Below, piece after piece: positions 1 to 7,678 of a stretch of 64,000 nucleotides of DNA. Under the pieces are notes generated by a model. That model had not been told where the DNA came from, did no database searches, and saw only the letters and a list, made by a program, of their open reading frames with translations. A program made the translations under genes and the position numbers. Source of the stretch: CAYXGE01 sp964464435 (GTDB taxonomy: Bacteria; Pseudomonadota; Gammaproteobacteria; Burkholderiales; Methylophilaceae); the NCBI GenBank assembly GCA_964464435.1, contig CAYXGE010000001.1:1-64000 (forward strand), written 5' to 3'. How positions within the stretch are numbered: position 1 is the first letter of the stretch; each line of letters begins with the position of its first letter.

Positions 1-2733
1 AGGCATAGGCCGATTCAAAAAGTGTATTACTTGCGCTTTAATTTCTGGCTTACCTACCGTGGCAGGTGGGCGCTTTTTAAAGCCAGTGAGTAACCCCAGT
101 TTTTTGAACACAGCATGCCCTAAACGCTGCGCCTTGTAGCCAAACCCTACCATGGCTGCGCGCATCAATTTGATAGTGGCAGGGTCTTTCATATTCAAAT
201 AACTCATCGCCAAGCTGGTGCCTGGGTTAAAGTTCTTTTTGCCTTGCTCACGTAAGAAGTTACGCATAGCGATGGAAACATCGCCAAAGTCAATATCGAC
301 AGGGCAGGGTTTTTCACAGCGATGGCACACCGTACAGTGGTCTGCTACATCATTAAACTCATCAAAATGCTTGAGTGAAATACCACGCCGCGTTTGTTCT
401 TCATACAAAAACGCTTCGATTAATAATGAGGTACCCAAAATTTTGTTACGTGGGCTATACAGCAAGTTTGCTCGCGGCACATGCGTGGTACACACGGGCT
501 TACATTTACCGCAACGTAAACAGTCGCTAATAGAATCTGCAATTTGACCAATTTGAGACTGTTCCATAATAATGGATTCTTGCTCAAGCAAGCCAAAGCT
601 AGGAGTGTAGGCATTTTCAAGCCCTGACCCCGCCATTAATTTACCTTTGTTAAAACGGCCTTCTGGGTCTACTTTTTGTTTGTACGCGGCAAAGGTGTTA
701 ATGGTTTTTTCATCCAAAAACTCCATCTTGGTAATACCTATACCATGCTCACCAGAAATCACACCGTCTAAACTAGCTGCTAACTTCATGATACGGGCTA
801 CTGCGGCATGCGCATCTTGCATCATTTCATAGTCGTCTGAATTCACAGGAATATTGGTATGTACATTACCATCGCCAGCGTGCATATGCAGTGCTACAAA
901 AACACGACTTTTTAGCACTTCTTTGTGAATGTCATCACAACGTTCTAAGATTTTCTGGAATTCACGCCCAGTAAAAATTTGCTCTAATGGCCTTTTAAGA
1001 TCACGTTTCCAAGAAATTCTAACTTGATGCTCTTGTACTGCACGAAACACGTTTTCAACTGCNNNNNNNNNNNNNNNNNNNNNNNNNNNNNNNNNNNNNN
1101 NNNNNNNNNNNNNNNNNNNNNNNNNNNNNNNNNNNNNNNNNNNNNNNNNNNNNNNNNNNNNNTCCTCATTGATTTTAAAGGCGTTGGTATGTTTAGCAAT
1201 GGCAGCAGTGCGTGCACGGTCTAGCCAGAATTTTTTACGTGCTTCTGCTGATACTGCAACAAACCCTTCACCACCTCGGGCATTGGCCAATTTAACAATA
1301 TGTGAGGCTGCTTGACCTACAGCATCTTCATCGTCACTGGCAATATCGGCAATTAATACCATTTTAGGACGTTGCGCTCTGTTGGCTTTGGTTGCATAGC
1401 CCACCGCTTTTAAATAGCGCTCATCTAAATGTTCTAAACCAGCCAACAAGGTTGATTCAGTTGCATCAATATAATCTTTGATTTCAACAATCGCAGGCAC
1501 TGCCAACGCAACATGCCCAAAAAACTCTAAACAAACTGTACGCACATGCTTAGGCATGCGATGCAAAATAAACGTGGCTGAAGTAATGAGTCCATCACAG
1601 CCTTCTTTCTGTATGCCAGGTAACCCAGATAAAAACTTATCGGTTACGTCTTTACCTAGCCCAACTTTTCTAAAACTTGGCCCTGGAATTTCTAAAATTT
1701 CAGGTTCGCCTAGTTGGGTTTTGCCGTCAATTTCATAACGGGTAATTTTAAAACGCGCTAATTCAATATCATGAATTTTGCCAAGATTATGGTCTAATCG
1801 TTCTACCTCTAACCATTCAGCATCTGGCGTGACCATGCGCCAAGAAGCCAGGTTATCTAGTGCGGTACCCCATAACACAGCCTTTTTGCCGCCCGCATTC
1901 ATGGCTACATTACCGCCAATGCAACAAGCATCAGCACTGGTTGGATCGCAAGCAAACTCTAGCCCTGCATCAGAGGCCACTTCCATTGCGCGACGAGTTA
2001 CTACGCCAGCACCACAGCGCACGGTAGGCACTTGCCTACCTACACCAGGTAAGGTACGCATTTCAACACGCCCTAGCGTATCTAATTTTTCAGTATTAAT
2101 GACTGCTGACAGCTTGGTTAGTGGCACTGCACCACCTGTATAACCTGTACCACCGCCCCTTGGGATAATAGTGAGCCCTAACTCAATACATGCTCTCACT
2201 AAAGCAGCAACTTCTTCTTCAGTATCTGGATTAATCACCACAAACGGATACTCAACACGCCAATCTGTAGCGTCAGTGACATGAGAAACACGTGCTAAAC
2301 CATCAAACTGAATATTATCTTTGCGTGTGAACTTACCTAATTTTGATAAGGCTTTTTTGCGTAATACTGCAGTCTCTTTAAACTCATCTTCAAAAGCAGA
2401 TACCGCAGTTTTGGCAGAAGCTACCAACATTTGCACTAATTGATTGCCAGCGCTTCTTTCATCAATGGCACGGATACGATGGTGCAAGGCATCTATTAAG
2501 GCTTTACGGCGTTTAGGATTATCTAATAAATCATCCTGCAAATAGGGGTTACGTGTCACTACCCATAAATCACCCAACACTTCAAACAACATTCTGGCTG
2601 AACGGCCAGTTTTACGTTCTGCTCGCAGCTGGTTGAGGACTTCCCACATTTTTTCTCCCAGAAACCTAATGACAATTTCGCGGTCAGAAAAAGAGGTATA
2701 GTTGTATGGTATTTCGCGTAAGCGGGTGGTCAT
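1..2733 (-). CDS. FAD/FMN-binding oxidoreductase with DUF3683 and 4Fe-4S domains (partial, interrupted by gap)
   Basis: A large D-lactate dehydrogenase/GlcD-like flavoprotein fused to an iron-sulfur module. The start is the ATG at 2733; the translation begins [20 protein letters not shown], the typical DUF3683 N-terminus. A PCMH-type FAD-binding region and an FAD-oxidase C-terminal region follow. Nearer the left edge come a ferredoxin motif [16 protein letters not shown] (about 340-290) and a second cluster [11 protein letters not shown] (about 520-480), both of CxxCxxCxxxC type. The gene stays open to position 1, so its C-terminus (probably a CCG/GlpC-like part) lies outside. A 100-N gap interrupts it; the frame is kept across the gap, but from memory of the family some residues seem to be missing there. 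The likely role is membrane-associated oxidation of a 2-hydroxy acid with electrons passed to the respiratory chain. The substrate cannot be told from sequence. Confidence 0.85.
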   Translation of the reverse strand, partial: MTTRLREIPYNYTSFSDREIVIRFLGEKMWEVLNQLRAERKTGRSARMLFEVLGDLWVVTRNPYLQDDLLDNPKRRKALIDALHHRIRAIDERSAGNQLVQMLVASAKTAVSAFEDEFKETAVLRKKALSKLGKFTRKDNIQFDGLARVSHVTDATDWRVEYPFVVINPDTEEEVAALVRACIELGLTIIPRGGGTGYTGGAVPLTKLSAVINTEKLDTLGRVEMRTLPGVGRQVPTVRCGAGVVTRRAMEVASDAGLEFACDPTSADACCIGGNVAMNAGGKKAVLWGTALDNLASWRMVTPDAEWLEVERLDHNLGKIHDIELARFKITRYEIDGKTQLGEPEILEIPGPSFRKVGLGKDVTDKFLSGLPGIQKEGCDGLITSATFILHRMPKHVRTVCLEFFGHVALAVPAIVEIKDYIDATESTLLAGLEHLDERYLKAVGYATKANRAQRPKMVLIADIASDDEDAVGQAASHIVKLANARGGEGFVAVSAEARKKFWLDRARTAAIAKHTNAFKINEXXXXXXXXXXXXXXXXXXXXXXXXXXXXXXXXXXAVENVFRAVQEHQVRISWKRDLKRPLEQIFTGREFQKILERCDDIHKEVLKSRVFVALHMHAGDGNVHTNIPVNSDDYEMMQDAHAAVARIMKLAASLDGVISGEHGIGITKMEFLDEKTINTFAAYKQKVDPEGRFNKGKLMAGSGLENAYTPSFGLLEQESIIMEQSQIGQIADSISDCLRCGKCKPVCTTHVPRANLLYSPRNKILGTSLLIEAFLYEEQTRRGISLKHFDEFNDVADHCTVCHRCEKPCPVDIDFGDVSIAMRNFLREQGKKNFNPGTSLAMSYLNMKDPATIKLMRAAMVGFGYKAQRLGHAVFKKLGLLTGFKKRPPATVGKPEIKAQVIHFLNRPMP
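1063..1162. other. 100-N scaffold gap inside the FAD oxidoreductase gene
   Basis: A run of exactly 100 N, the usual placeholder length for an unsized scaffold gap. The flanks share no duplicated sequence. Both sides translate in the same frame: ...[11 protein letters not shown] before the gap and [18 protein letters not shown] after it, in the direction of the gene. The true missing length is unknown. Confidence 0.95.
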
Positions 2734-2895
2734 AAATATTTGAATCTAAGTAAAGTACGAATTATAACATGCGCACTGTTAACAAATTAAGCGCGAACTT
2801 GTTGTGGTTATTCAATAAAGGCATATTGCCATGTTACTTTTTGCTCTAAAATATCTAAATTAATGCTGCAATAATGGTCAAATAAAGTATCACTT

Positions 2896-3417
2896 ATGAT
2901 GAATCTATTTAAAAATCGTTCCAATATTATTTTACCCATCATTTTAATTAGCTTAGTGATTGCGCTTCTTTATAGCCTTAATCAAAAGCCTCAGGCACCA
3001 GATGTTACCTTTACCACCATCGAAGGCAAAAAAATAAAAATGGCGGATTTAAAAGGCAAAATAGTGTTAGTCAACTTTTGGGCAACCTCGTGTTCAGGCT
3101 GTATTAAAGAAATGCCAGAGCTTATTACCACCTACAATCAATACCAAAACAAAGGTCTAGAGCTTGTTGCTGTTGCCATGTCGTATGACCCTCCAAGCCA
3201 TGTGTTAAATTACAGCCAGATAAATAAACTACCTTTTCCTGTTATGCATGATAGTTATGAAGAAGTTGCTTCAAAATTTAAAGATGTGCGTTTGACGCCA
3301 ACAACATATGTTATCGATAAACAAGGTAAAATCATAAAACAGATACTAGGCGTTATTAATTTCAAAGAGTTAAACCAACTTCTTGACCGCGAACTTAACC
3401 AAACTAAGGCTATATAA
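2896..3417 (+). CDS. TlpA-family thioredoxin-like disulfide reductase
   Basis: A periplasmic, membrane-anchored thioredoxin-fold protein of 173 residues. Residues about 11-28 form one N-terminal hydrophobic anchor. The active site is in FWATSCSGCIKEMPE with the redox pair C66/C69, followed by the cis-proline motif TPTTYV near residue 136. The dipeptide between the cysteines is Ser-Gly, and Ser replaces the usual Trp before the first Cys; this variation is seen in other TlpA/ResA relatives. Such proteins reduce disulfides of exported proteins, often apocytochromes. The stop codon directly abuts the ATG of hemJ, so the two are very probably co-transcribed, which suggests a link to haem or cytochrome assembly. 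A weak promoter-like pair (TTGCCA at 2826, TAAAAT at 2847, spacing 15) precedes it. Confidence 0.85.
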   Translation: MMNLFKNRSNIILPIILISLVIALLYSLNQKPQAPDVTFTTIEGKKIKMADLKGKIVLVNFWATSCSGCIKEMPELITTYNQYQNKGLELVAVAMSYDPPSHVLNYSQINKLPFPVMHDSYEEVASKFKDVRLTPTTYVIDKQGKIIKQILGVINFKELNQLLDRELNQTKAI

Positions 3418-3828
3418 ATGTTGTGGATTAAAGCCCTGCATATTGTTTTTGTAACCAGTTGGTTTGCTGGTTTATTTTATTTACCTAGGTTATTTGTAAA
3501 CCATGCCATGACCACAGACTCTGCGGTGCAATCCCATTTAGCTTTGATGGAACATAAACTGTATCGATTTATGTTACCGCTTGCCATTTTAGCCATAGGC
3601 TTTGGTTTGTGGCTTTGGATTGGGTATGGCATTAGTGGCGCTTGGATGCATGCCAAACTGACCTTGGTACTCATTTTAATTGCCTACCATTGGTATTGTG
3701 GCGTGCTACTTAAAGCATTCAAAGCGGGCAAAAACCAACACAGCCATATTTGGTATCGTTGGTTTAATGAACTGCCTGTCTTGGTCTTATTCGCAGTAGT
3801 TATTTTGGTGGTTGTTAAGCCTTTTTAG
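3418..3828 (+). CDS. hemJ: Protoporphyrinogen oxidase HemJ
   Basis: A 136-residue integral membrane protein with four predicted helices. It starts MLWIKALHIVFVTSWFAGLF, the HemJ/UPF0093 signature with its conserved N-terminal His8, and continues with FYLPRLFV. HemJ oxidises protoporphyrinogen IX to protoporphyrin IX in haem b synthesis in many proteobacteria that lack HemG and HemY. The length matches the family (about 140). The start codon follows the tlpA stop with no gap, and the next gene begins 5 bases after its stop, so a three-gene operon is likely. Confidence 0.88.
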   Translation: MLWIKALHIVFVTSWFAGLFYLPRLFVNHAMTTDSAVQSHLALMEHKLYRFMLPLAILAIGFGLWLWIGYGISGAWMHAKLTLVLILIAYHWYCGVLLKAFKAGKNQHSHIWYRWFNELPVLVLFAVVILVVVKPF

Positions 3829-3833
3829 TTATC

Positions 3834-4592
3834 ATGCATATTTTAGAATCCACTTGGCTCATTCAAATGCTCGAAAAATCGAGTAAAAAGCCAATTGAAC
3901 GCATTTTAAATCTGTTTGATATATTAGAAGATTGGTCTAATTTTCCTGGCATGCAGAATACAATTGCCAAGCAAGTAACGTTAACTTCTCCCCCAGATCA
4001 TTTGCTTACATTTTTAGCCAACGAAGCCATTAAAATTAAATGTGAAGCGCCAAGTGCTTTGGCTTACCAAATTATTTTTATGGCCATTGCTGCAGTTAAC
4101 CATGCCTTAACCGAACCCAAACAACTTACATTTAAGCAAGCTAAAATAGCCGCTTATGCTTTAATTACAGCGCAAATCCCAAAACCAATTTGGTCACGCA
4201 TTCAGATTAAACATTATGCTGTTGCCGCTATTACATTAACCATGCTTGCTGGCATTATGTTTTTTGAATTTACAAAACAAGCACCTGTCTTGCAACAACA
4301 ATTAGCCAACAATTCAAGTAACTACATGCTCTTATCAAATGATGTCAACGAGCAAGCGATTAGTCCAATGCAAGTTGCTGTCTTGTTTTCTGGTATCGAA
4401 GCCATGAGAAAAGGGAGTTGCCAATTTCCTGAGGCCATTCAAATCCCTGATCAACATAAATCTGCTTATATTGACATTGTATTTAACGGAAAAGCACCTA
4501 GCAGCCTACAGGAACTTGCCATTGCAAACCATTATTTAAGTATGGTCCGTTGTAATTACACGCCGATGTTAATGTCAAACTCTAGAAATTAG
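3834..4592 (+). CDS. Unrecognised single-pass membrane protein
   Basis: A 252-residue protein that I do not recognise. The first 125 residues look soluble and helical, with hydrophobic-charged patterns such as IERILNLFDILEDWSNF. One transmembrane segment follows at about 128-147 (AVAAITLTMLAGIMFFEF). The last about 100 residues would lie on the other side of the membrane and contain two cysteines (in GSCQFPEA and MVRCNYTP) and a repeated theme of small helices. It begins 5 bases after hemJ and ends inside a perfect terminator hairpin, so it is the last gene of the tlpA-hemJ operon. A role in haem or cytochrome maturation or in the membrane can only be guessed from context. Confidence 0.75.
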   Translation: MHILESTWLIQMLEKSSKKPIERILNLFDILEDWSNFPGMQNTIAKQVTLTSPPDHLLTFLANEAIKIKCEAPSALAYQIIFMAIAAVNHALTEPKQLTFKQAKIAAYALITAQIPKPIWSRIQIKHYAVAAITLTMLAGIMFFEFTKQAPVLQQQLANNSSNYMLLSNDVNEQAISPMQVAVLFSGIEAMRKGSCQFPEAIQIPDQHKSAYIDIVFNGKAPSSLQELAIANHYLSMVRCNYTPMLMSNSRN

Positions 4593-4611
4593 TTTAATTT
4601 CTAGAGTTTTT
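4577..4611 (+). terminator. Rho-independent terminator of the tlpA-hemJ operon
   Basis: A perfect 15-bp inverted repeat with a 3-nt loop (left arm 4577-4591, right arm 4595-4609) followed by a short T run. The left arm overlaps the last codons and stop of the upstream gene. The stem is AT-rich. It may also serve the convergent minus-strand gene ending at 4641. Confidence 0.8.
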
Positions 4612-4640
4612 GATTGATACTTAATCTAAGATTAGTAGTG

Positions 4641-5141
4641 TCATTCTAATATTTTCTTTAAGTTATTTAGTCCTGCATCGTAAACAGCATCTATAGTATC
4701 TGAGGCCACCTTTTCATTGCCTTGTGCTTTCGGCTTAAAGCTGCTTTCCCAAATTACCACAGAAGAATCGCTACCGTTTGGCATAACGCGAATCGTTGAT
4801 ACATAGTCTTGCACTGGTAAAACACCTTCAGTAATTATGTACTGCATACTTCTCGCTTTTGAATCGTAAGCTTTAAGTGTTTCATTGATCTGTCCTCCAT
4901 CCTGAAGCGTTAGTAAGCGCTTAGCCCCTTTGTTACCGTCTTTTCCAGCTGTGATTTCTGTCTTTGCTACGGCAGGGTGCCATGCACCTAAATCACTAAA
5001 ATTTTTTACTTTATTCCATACCATGTCTGCATTTGCATTAATCTTGATAGATTTGATTGCATATAAGTCATCACTTGCCATTGCATGACCCATATTGCTT
5101 AAAGCACCTAAAATAACAAAATAACTCAGTAGCTTATTCAT
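4641..5141 (-). CDS. Secreted SRPBCC-domain protein, MxaD-like
   Basis: A 166-residue protein with a signal peptide (about 1-22, cleavage near GHA-MA). A START/SRPBCC fold follows, with the pattern ADMVWNKVKNFSDLGAWHPA and later TEGVLPVQDYVSTIRV. This order and wording recall MxaD, the periplasmic protein of methanol-oxidation clusters thought to help methanol dehydrogenase pass electrons to cytochrome cL. No mxa or xox genes are in this window, so it may be a general ligand-binding paralogue. It is divergent from a TetR regulator with a 204-bp shared upstream region that holds a candidate operator. Regulation by that neighbour is therefore plausible. Confidence 0.75.
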   Translation of the reverse strand: MNKLLSYFVILGALSNMGHAMASDDLYAIKSIKINANADMVWNKVKNFSDLGAWHPAVAKTEITAGKDGNKGAKRLLTLQDGGQINETLKAYDSKARSMQYIITEGVLPVQDYVSTIRVMPNGSDSSVVIWESSFKPKAQGNEKVASDTIDAVYDAGLNNLKKILE

Positions 5142-5273
5142 ACCGTCTCCTTAATATACTAAAAAGTATTGTCAAAATTAAACTTCACGTTTTCATCACC
5201 ATCAGATAACTAATTTAAAGTCATACAGTTAAACTTATTAAATTAGCAATCTTGAAACTATCATACACAATAC

Positions 5274-5317
5274 ATACAGGTCTGTATATACCTATTTTGA
5301 TTTTTTTACGTTATAAT
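5274..5317 (+). promoter_or_regulatory. Candidate TetR operator and -10 box between the MxaD-like gene and tetR
   Basis: An inverted repeat ATACAG-GT-CTGTAT lies at 5274-5287, a size and composition common among TetR-family operators. A -10 hexamer TATAAT lies at 5312-5317, placing the palindrome over the -35 region of the tetR promoter. Its position between two divergent genes fits autoregulation and control of the neighbour. Seen: the palindrome and -10 box. Inferred: the binding protein. Confidence 0.5.
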
Positions 5318-5345
5318 TAGTTTACTTTCATCAAAGGTCATTACT

Positions 5346-5909
5346 ATGTCATTGCTCAGAGAAAAAATAGTATCTGTCGCTAGTGATTTATTTCAGTCAC
5401 GAGGCATCAATTCGACTGGGGTTGATACAATAGTGGCTGTCGCAGGCACCACTAAAATGACGCTGTACAAATACTTTAAATCTAAAGAAGATTTAATTTT
5501 AGAAGTGCTCAACCGCTCACAGCAAGAGTTTGTAGGCTGGTTAAATGCCCACTTGGATGCACAATCGCAAAAACCATCTGAAAAACTTCAACTCTTGTTT
5601 GATTCTATAGAGTCATGGATTACGTCATCAAATTTTCGAGGCATTAGTTTTTTAAATGCTTCTGCAGAATTCCCTAATGAAGAAAACCCTATTCATAAAT
5701 TTTCTATAGAACAATCACGTCAATTTAGACAATATATCGCTAACCTTGCCGTTGAAGCTGGCGTGGTAGATGCTGAAGGCCTAGCGTTACAACTTTCCAT
5801 GCTAATTGAAGGTGCGGTGCAGGCCGAGCAAATGAAACGTGGGTCTGGCACAATTAAATACGCCAAAAAAGCCGCAAAAATATTAATCGATAGCGCCAAC
5901 AAAAAATAA
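5346..5909 (+). CDS. TetR/AcrR-family transcriptional regulator
   Basis: A 187-residue repressor-type protein. The N-terminal helix-turn-helix (about residues 5-50) reads FQSRGINSTGVDTIVAVAGT then TKMTLYKYFKSKEDLI, the classic TetR pattern ending in the YxYFxSKEDL recognition motif. The C-terminal part (about 60-187) would bind an unknown ligand and dimerise. Divergent orientation to the MxaD-like gene and the palindrome overlapping its own promoter suggest that it controls both. The kinase gene follows 75 bases later and could be read through. Confidence 0.9.
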   Translation: MSLLREKIVSVASDLFQSRGINSTGVDTIVAVAGTTKMTLYKYFKSKEDLILEVLNRSQQEFVGWLNAHLDAQSQKPSEKLQLLFDSIESWITSSNFRGISFLNASAEFPNEENPIHKFSIEQSRQFRQYIANLAVEAGVVDAEGLALQLSMLIEGAVQAEQMKRGSGTIKYAKKAAKILIDSANKK

Positions 5910-5984
5910 TCTCTTACGCCATCTGTCATTTCATTTTTGACTACGGTGTAGAATAACCATTTTTTAACCTTCAAAAAATTCATT

Positions 5985-6905
5985 ATGCAAACTTTAATCT
6001 GTGGCTCGCTCGCTTTTGACACCATTATGGTGTTTCCTGATCAATTCAAAAAACATATATTGCCCGACAAAATTCATATGCTTAACGTAGGTTTTTTAGT
6101 ACCTGAAATGCGAAAAGAGTTTGGTGGCACAGCTGGTAATATTGCTTACAATTTACAGCTACTGCAGGGAAAGCCATTGATCATGGCTACTGTTGGTGAT
6201 GATTTTGCTGGCTATCACACACGCCTAGCTTCGTTAGGTTTGAACACGCAACATATTAAAACCATCGCGGGTAGCTACACAGCACAAGCGTTTATTACAA
6301 CCGATTTAGATGATAACCAAATTACAGCGTTTCACCCTGGTGCAATGAATGAGTCACATCAAAATAGTGTAAAAGATACGCAAAACGTCAGTCTTGCGAT
6401 TATTGCACCGGATGGTAGAGATGGTATGTTTCAACATGCCCGTGAATGCCATGAAGCAGGTATTCCGTTTTTATTTGATCCTGGCCAAGGCATGCCTATG
6501 TTTAATGGCGAAGAGTTATTGCATTTTATTGAATTAGCTGACTATGTGGCTGTCAATGATTATGAGGCACAGTTGTTACAAGAAAAAACTGGTCAATCAC
6601 TGCAAGAGATAGCAGGCAAAGTCAAAGCCTTAATCGTAACACTCGGCGCAAATGGCTCGCATATTTATGCCGATGGTCAACGTTATGAAGTGCCGTGCGT
6701 TAAAGCAAGTGCAGTAGTTGATCCAACTGGTTGTGGTGATGCTTACCGTGCTGGTTTACTATATGGCATGAGTCAAGGTTGGGCGTGGGATAAATGCGGC
6801 AAATTAGCGGCAACCATGGGCTCAATTAAAATTGCTCACCGTGGTGGCCAAAACCACACGCCAAGTAAAGCTGCAATTGAAGCCATTTTTGGTGAAGCAC
6901 TTTAA
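5985..6905 (+). CDS. PfkB-family carbohydrate/nucleoside kinase
   Basis: A 306-residue ribokinase-fold kinase. The N-terminal PfkB signature is visible in KEFGGTAGNIAYNLQLLQG. The ATP/anion-hole motif DPTGCGDAYRAG lies at 246-257 with the catalytic Asp252. The start MQTLICGSLAFDTIMVFPDQ is typical of proteins annotated as adenosine kinase in betaproteobacteria. Adenosine or a sugar is the likely substrate, but specificity cannot be read from the motifs. It is followed after 14 bases by a small lipoprotein gene with a good Shine-Dalgarno (AGAGAGG). Confidence 0.85.
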   Translation: MQTLICGSLAFDTIMVFPDQFKKHILPDKIHMLNVGFLVPEMRKEFGGTAGNIAYNLQLLQGKPLIMATVGDDFAGYHTRLASLGLNTQHIKTIAGSYTAQAFITTDLDDNQITAFHPGAMNESHQNSVKDTQNVSLAIIAPDGRDGMFQHARECHEAGIPFLFDPGQGMPMFNGEELLHFIELADYVAVNDYEAQLLQEKTGQSLQEIAGKVKALIVTLGANGSHIYADGQRYEVPCVKASAVVDPTGCGDAYRAGLLYGMSQGWAWDKCGKLAATMGSIKIAHRGGQNHTPSKAAIEAIFGEAL

Positions 6906-6919
6906 TTTAGAGAGAGGTT

Positions 6920-7375
6920 ATGATGCGTTCATTCAGCACCCTATTTATCGTATGTATCAGTATTTTATTAACGGCTTGTGCAAGCTCAAACTCTGGTAGC
7001 GTTTATAGCAGAGATGAAGCGCGTAAAGTGCAAACAGTTAAAATGGGGGTTATTGAAAGTGTGCGTACCGTCCAAATTGAAGGCACTAAAACGCCGATTG
7101 GTTCTGCAGCAGGTGCCGCTGTTGGCGGTGTAGCAGGTAGCTCAGTTGGTCATGGCAAAGGCTCGGCAGTAGCTGCAGTTGTTGGGGCAGTAGTAGGCGG
7201 TATAGCTGGTGCAGCGGCTGAAGAAGGTCTTACGCGTAAGGATGGCTATGAGCTTACGGTTAAACTCGATTCTGGCGCTTTGGTGGCTATTGTGCAAGAA
7301 GCTGACGAAGAGTTTAAGCCCGGAGACTCAGTTCGCCTTATTGAAAGTGGCGGCACAACCCGAGTAAGTCATTAA
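6920..7375 (+). CDS. Glycine-zipper 2TM-domain outer-membrane lipoprotein (SlyB/PcP-like)
   Basis: A 151-residue lipoprotein. The signal sequence ends in the lipobox LLTAC, so Cys is lipidated near residue 20. The centre (about 60-95) is a glycine zipper, PIGSAAGAAVGGVAGSSVG followed by a second alanine/glycine-rich repeat, as in SlyB and PcP. The C-terminal part is a small beta domain ending with EEFKPGDSVRLIESGG. Such proteins sit in the outer membrane and are linked to envelope integrity. The ATGATG start follows AGAGAGG; either ATG could serve. The end of the gene lies just before an assembly gap. Confidence 0.85.
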   Translation: MMRSFSTLFIVCISILLTACASSNSGSVYSRDEARKVQTVKMGVIESVRTVQIEGTKTPIGSAAGAAVGGVAGSSVGHGKGSAVAAVVGAVVGGIAGAAAEEGLTRKDGYELTVKLDSGALVAIVQEADEEFKPGDSVRLIESGGTTRVSH

Positions 7376-7404
7376 AGTAAGTCAAATCCTAAGTTAATTA
7401 CATA

Positions 7405-7504
7405 NNNNNNNNNNNNNNNNNNNNNNNNNNNNNNNNNNNNNNNNNNNNNNNNNNNNNNNNNNNNNNNNNNNNNNNNNNNNNNNNNNNNNNNNNNNNNNNN
7501 NNNN
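7405..7504. other. 100-N scaffold gap, probably artefactual
   Basis: Exactly 100 N. The 55 bases left of it (7350-7404) are identical to the 55 bases right of it (7505-7559), which points to two contigs that overlap by one k-mer and were not merged. Confidence 0.95.
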
Positions 7505-7559
7505 GCGGCACAACCCGAGTAAGTCATTAAAGTAAGTCAAATCCTAAGTTAATTACATA
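7505..7559. repeat. Second copy of the 55-bp gap-flanking sequence
   Basis: Identical to 7350-7404, the 3' end of the lipoprotein gene plus 29 bases of intergenic DNA. It is followed by a 13-bp tandem duplication (TAAGTTAATTACA twice, 7545-7570). That local repeat probably stopped the assembler. The 55-bp copy itself is unlikely to be a biological repeat. Confidence 0.85.
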
Positions 7560-7578
7560 AGTTAATTACATATTGATT

Positions 7579-7606
7579 TTTGAAGCTTCGTCACAGAAGC
7601 TTCAAA
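7579..7606 (+). promoter_or_regulatory. Perfect hairpin between the lipoprotein gene and olsB
   Basis: An 11-bp perfect inverted repeat TTTGAAGCTTC (7579-7589) / GAAGCTTCAAA (7596-7606) with a 6-nt loop. No T run follows on either strand, so it is a poor intrinsic terminator for the lipoprotein gene. It could be a terminator of weak type, an operator or an RNA stabiliser. Confidence 0.45.
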
Positions 7607-7609
7607 CTT

Positions 7610-7627
7610 CTGCAATGAATTTGTCAT
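7610..7627 (+). promoter_or_regulatory. Candidate Pho box upstream of olsB
   Basis: CTGCAAT-GAAT-TTGTCAT matches the PhoB direct-repeat consensus CTGTCAT-AWAW-CTGTCAY at 5/7 and 6/7 in the two half sites with correct 11-bp spacing. Ornithine-lipid synthesis is PhoB-dependent in Sinorhizobium, so the site fits its gene. The match is imperfect and was found by eye. Confidence 0.35.
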
Positions 7628-7632
7628 ATCGT

Positions 7633-7673
7633 TTTCCTAAAGTTACACATGCATTAAATAAACGCTTAGGAAA
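7633..7673 (+). promoter_or_regulatory. Inverted repeat covering the olsB ribosome binding site
   Basis: TTTCCTAA (7633-7640) is perfectly complementary to TTAGGAAA (7666-7673), which contains the AGGA Shine-Dalgarno placed 5 bases before the olsB ATG. In RNA this 8-bp stem with a 25-nt loop would hide the ribosome binding site; as DNA it could instead be an operator. Confidence 0.4.
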
Positions 7674-7678
7674 CCTTT

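Noticed and set aside
984..1224. Two short ORFs that include runs of X
   Set aside because: They exist only because N is not read as a stop; the real frame is that of the FAD oxidoreductase.
1478..2143. Plus-strand ORFs of 86 and 121 codons
   Set aside because: Antisense of the FAD oxidoreductase, whose own frame reads well throughout.
7350..7559. 55-bp direct repeat as a mobile-element or recombination trace
   Set aside because: The copies border a 100-N gap exactly and contain the end of a gene; an assembly overlap explains this better.
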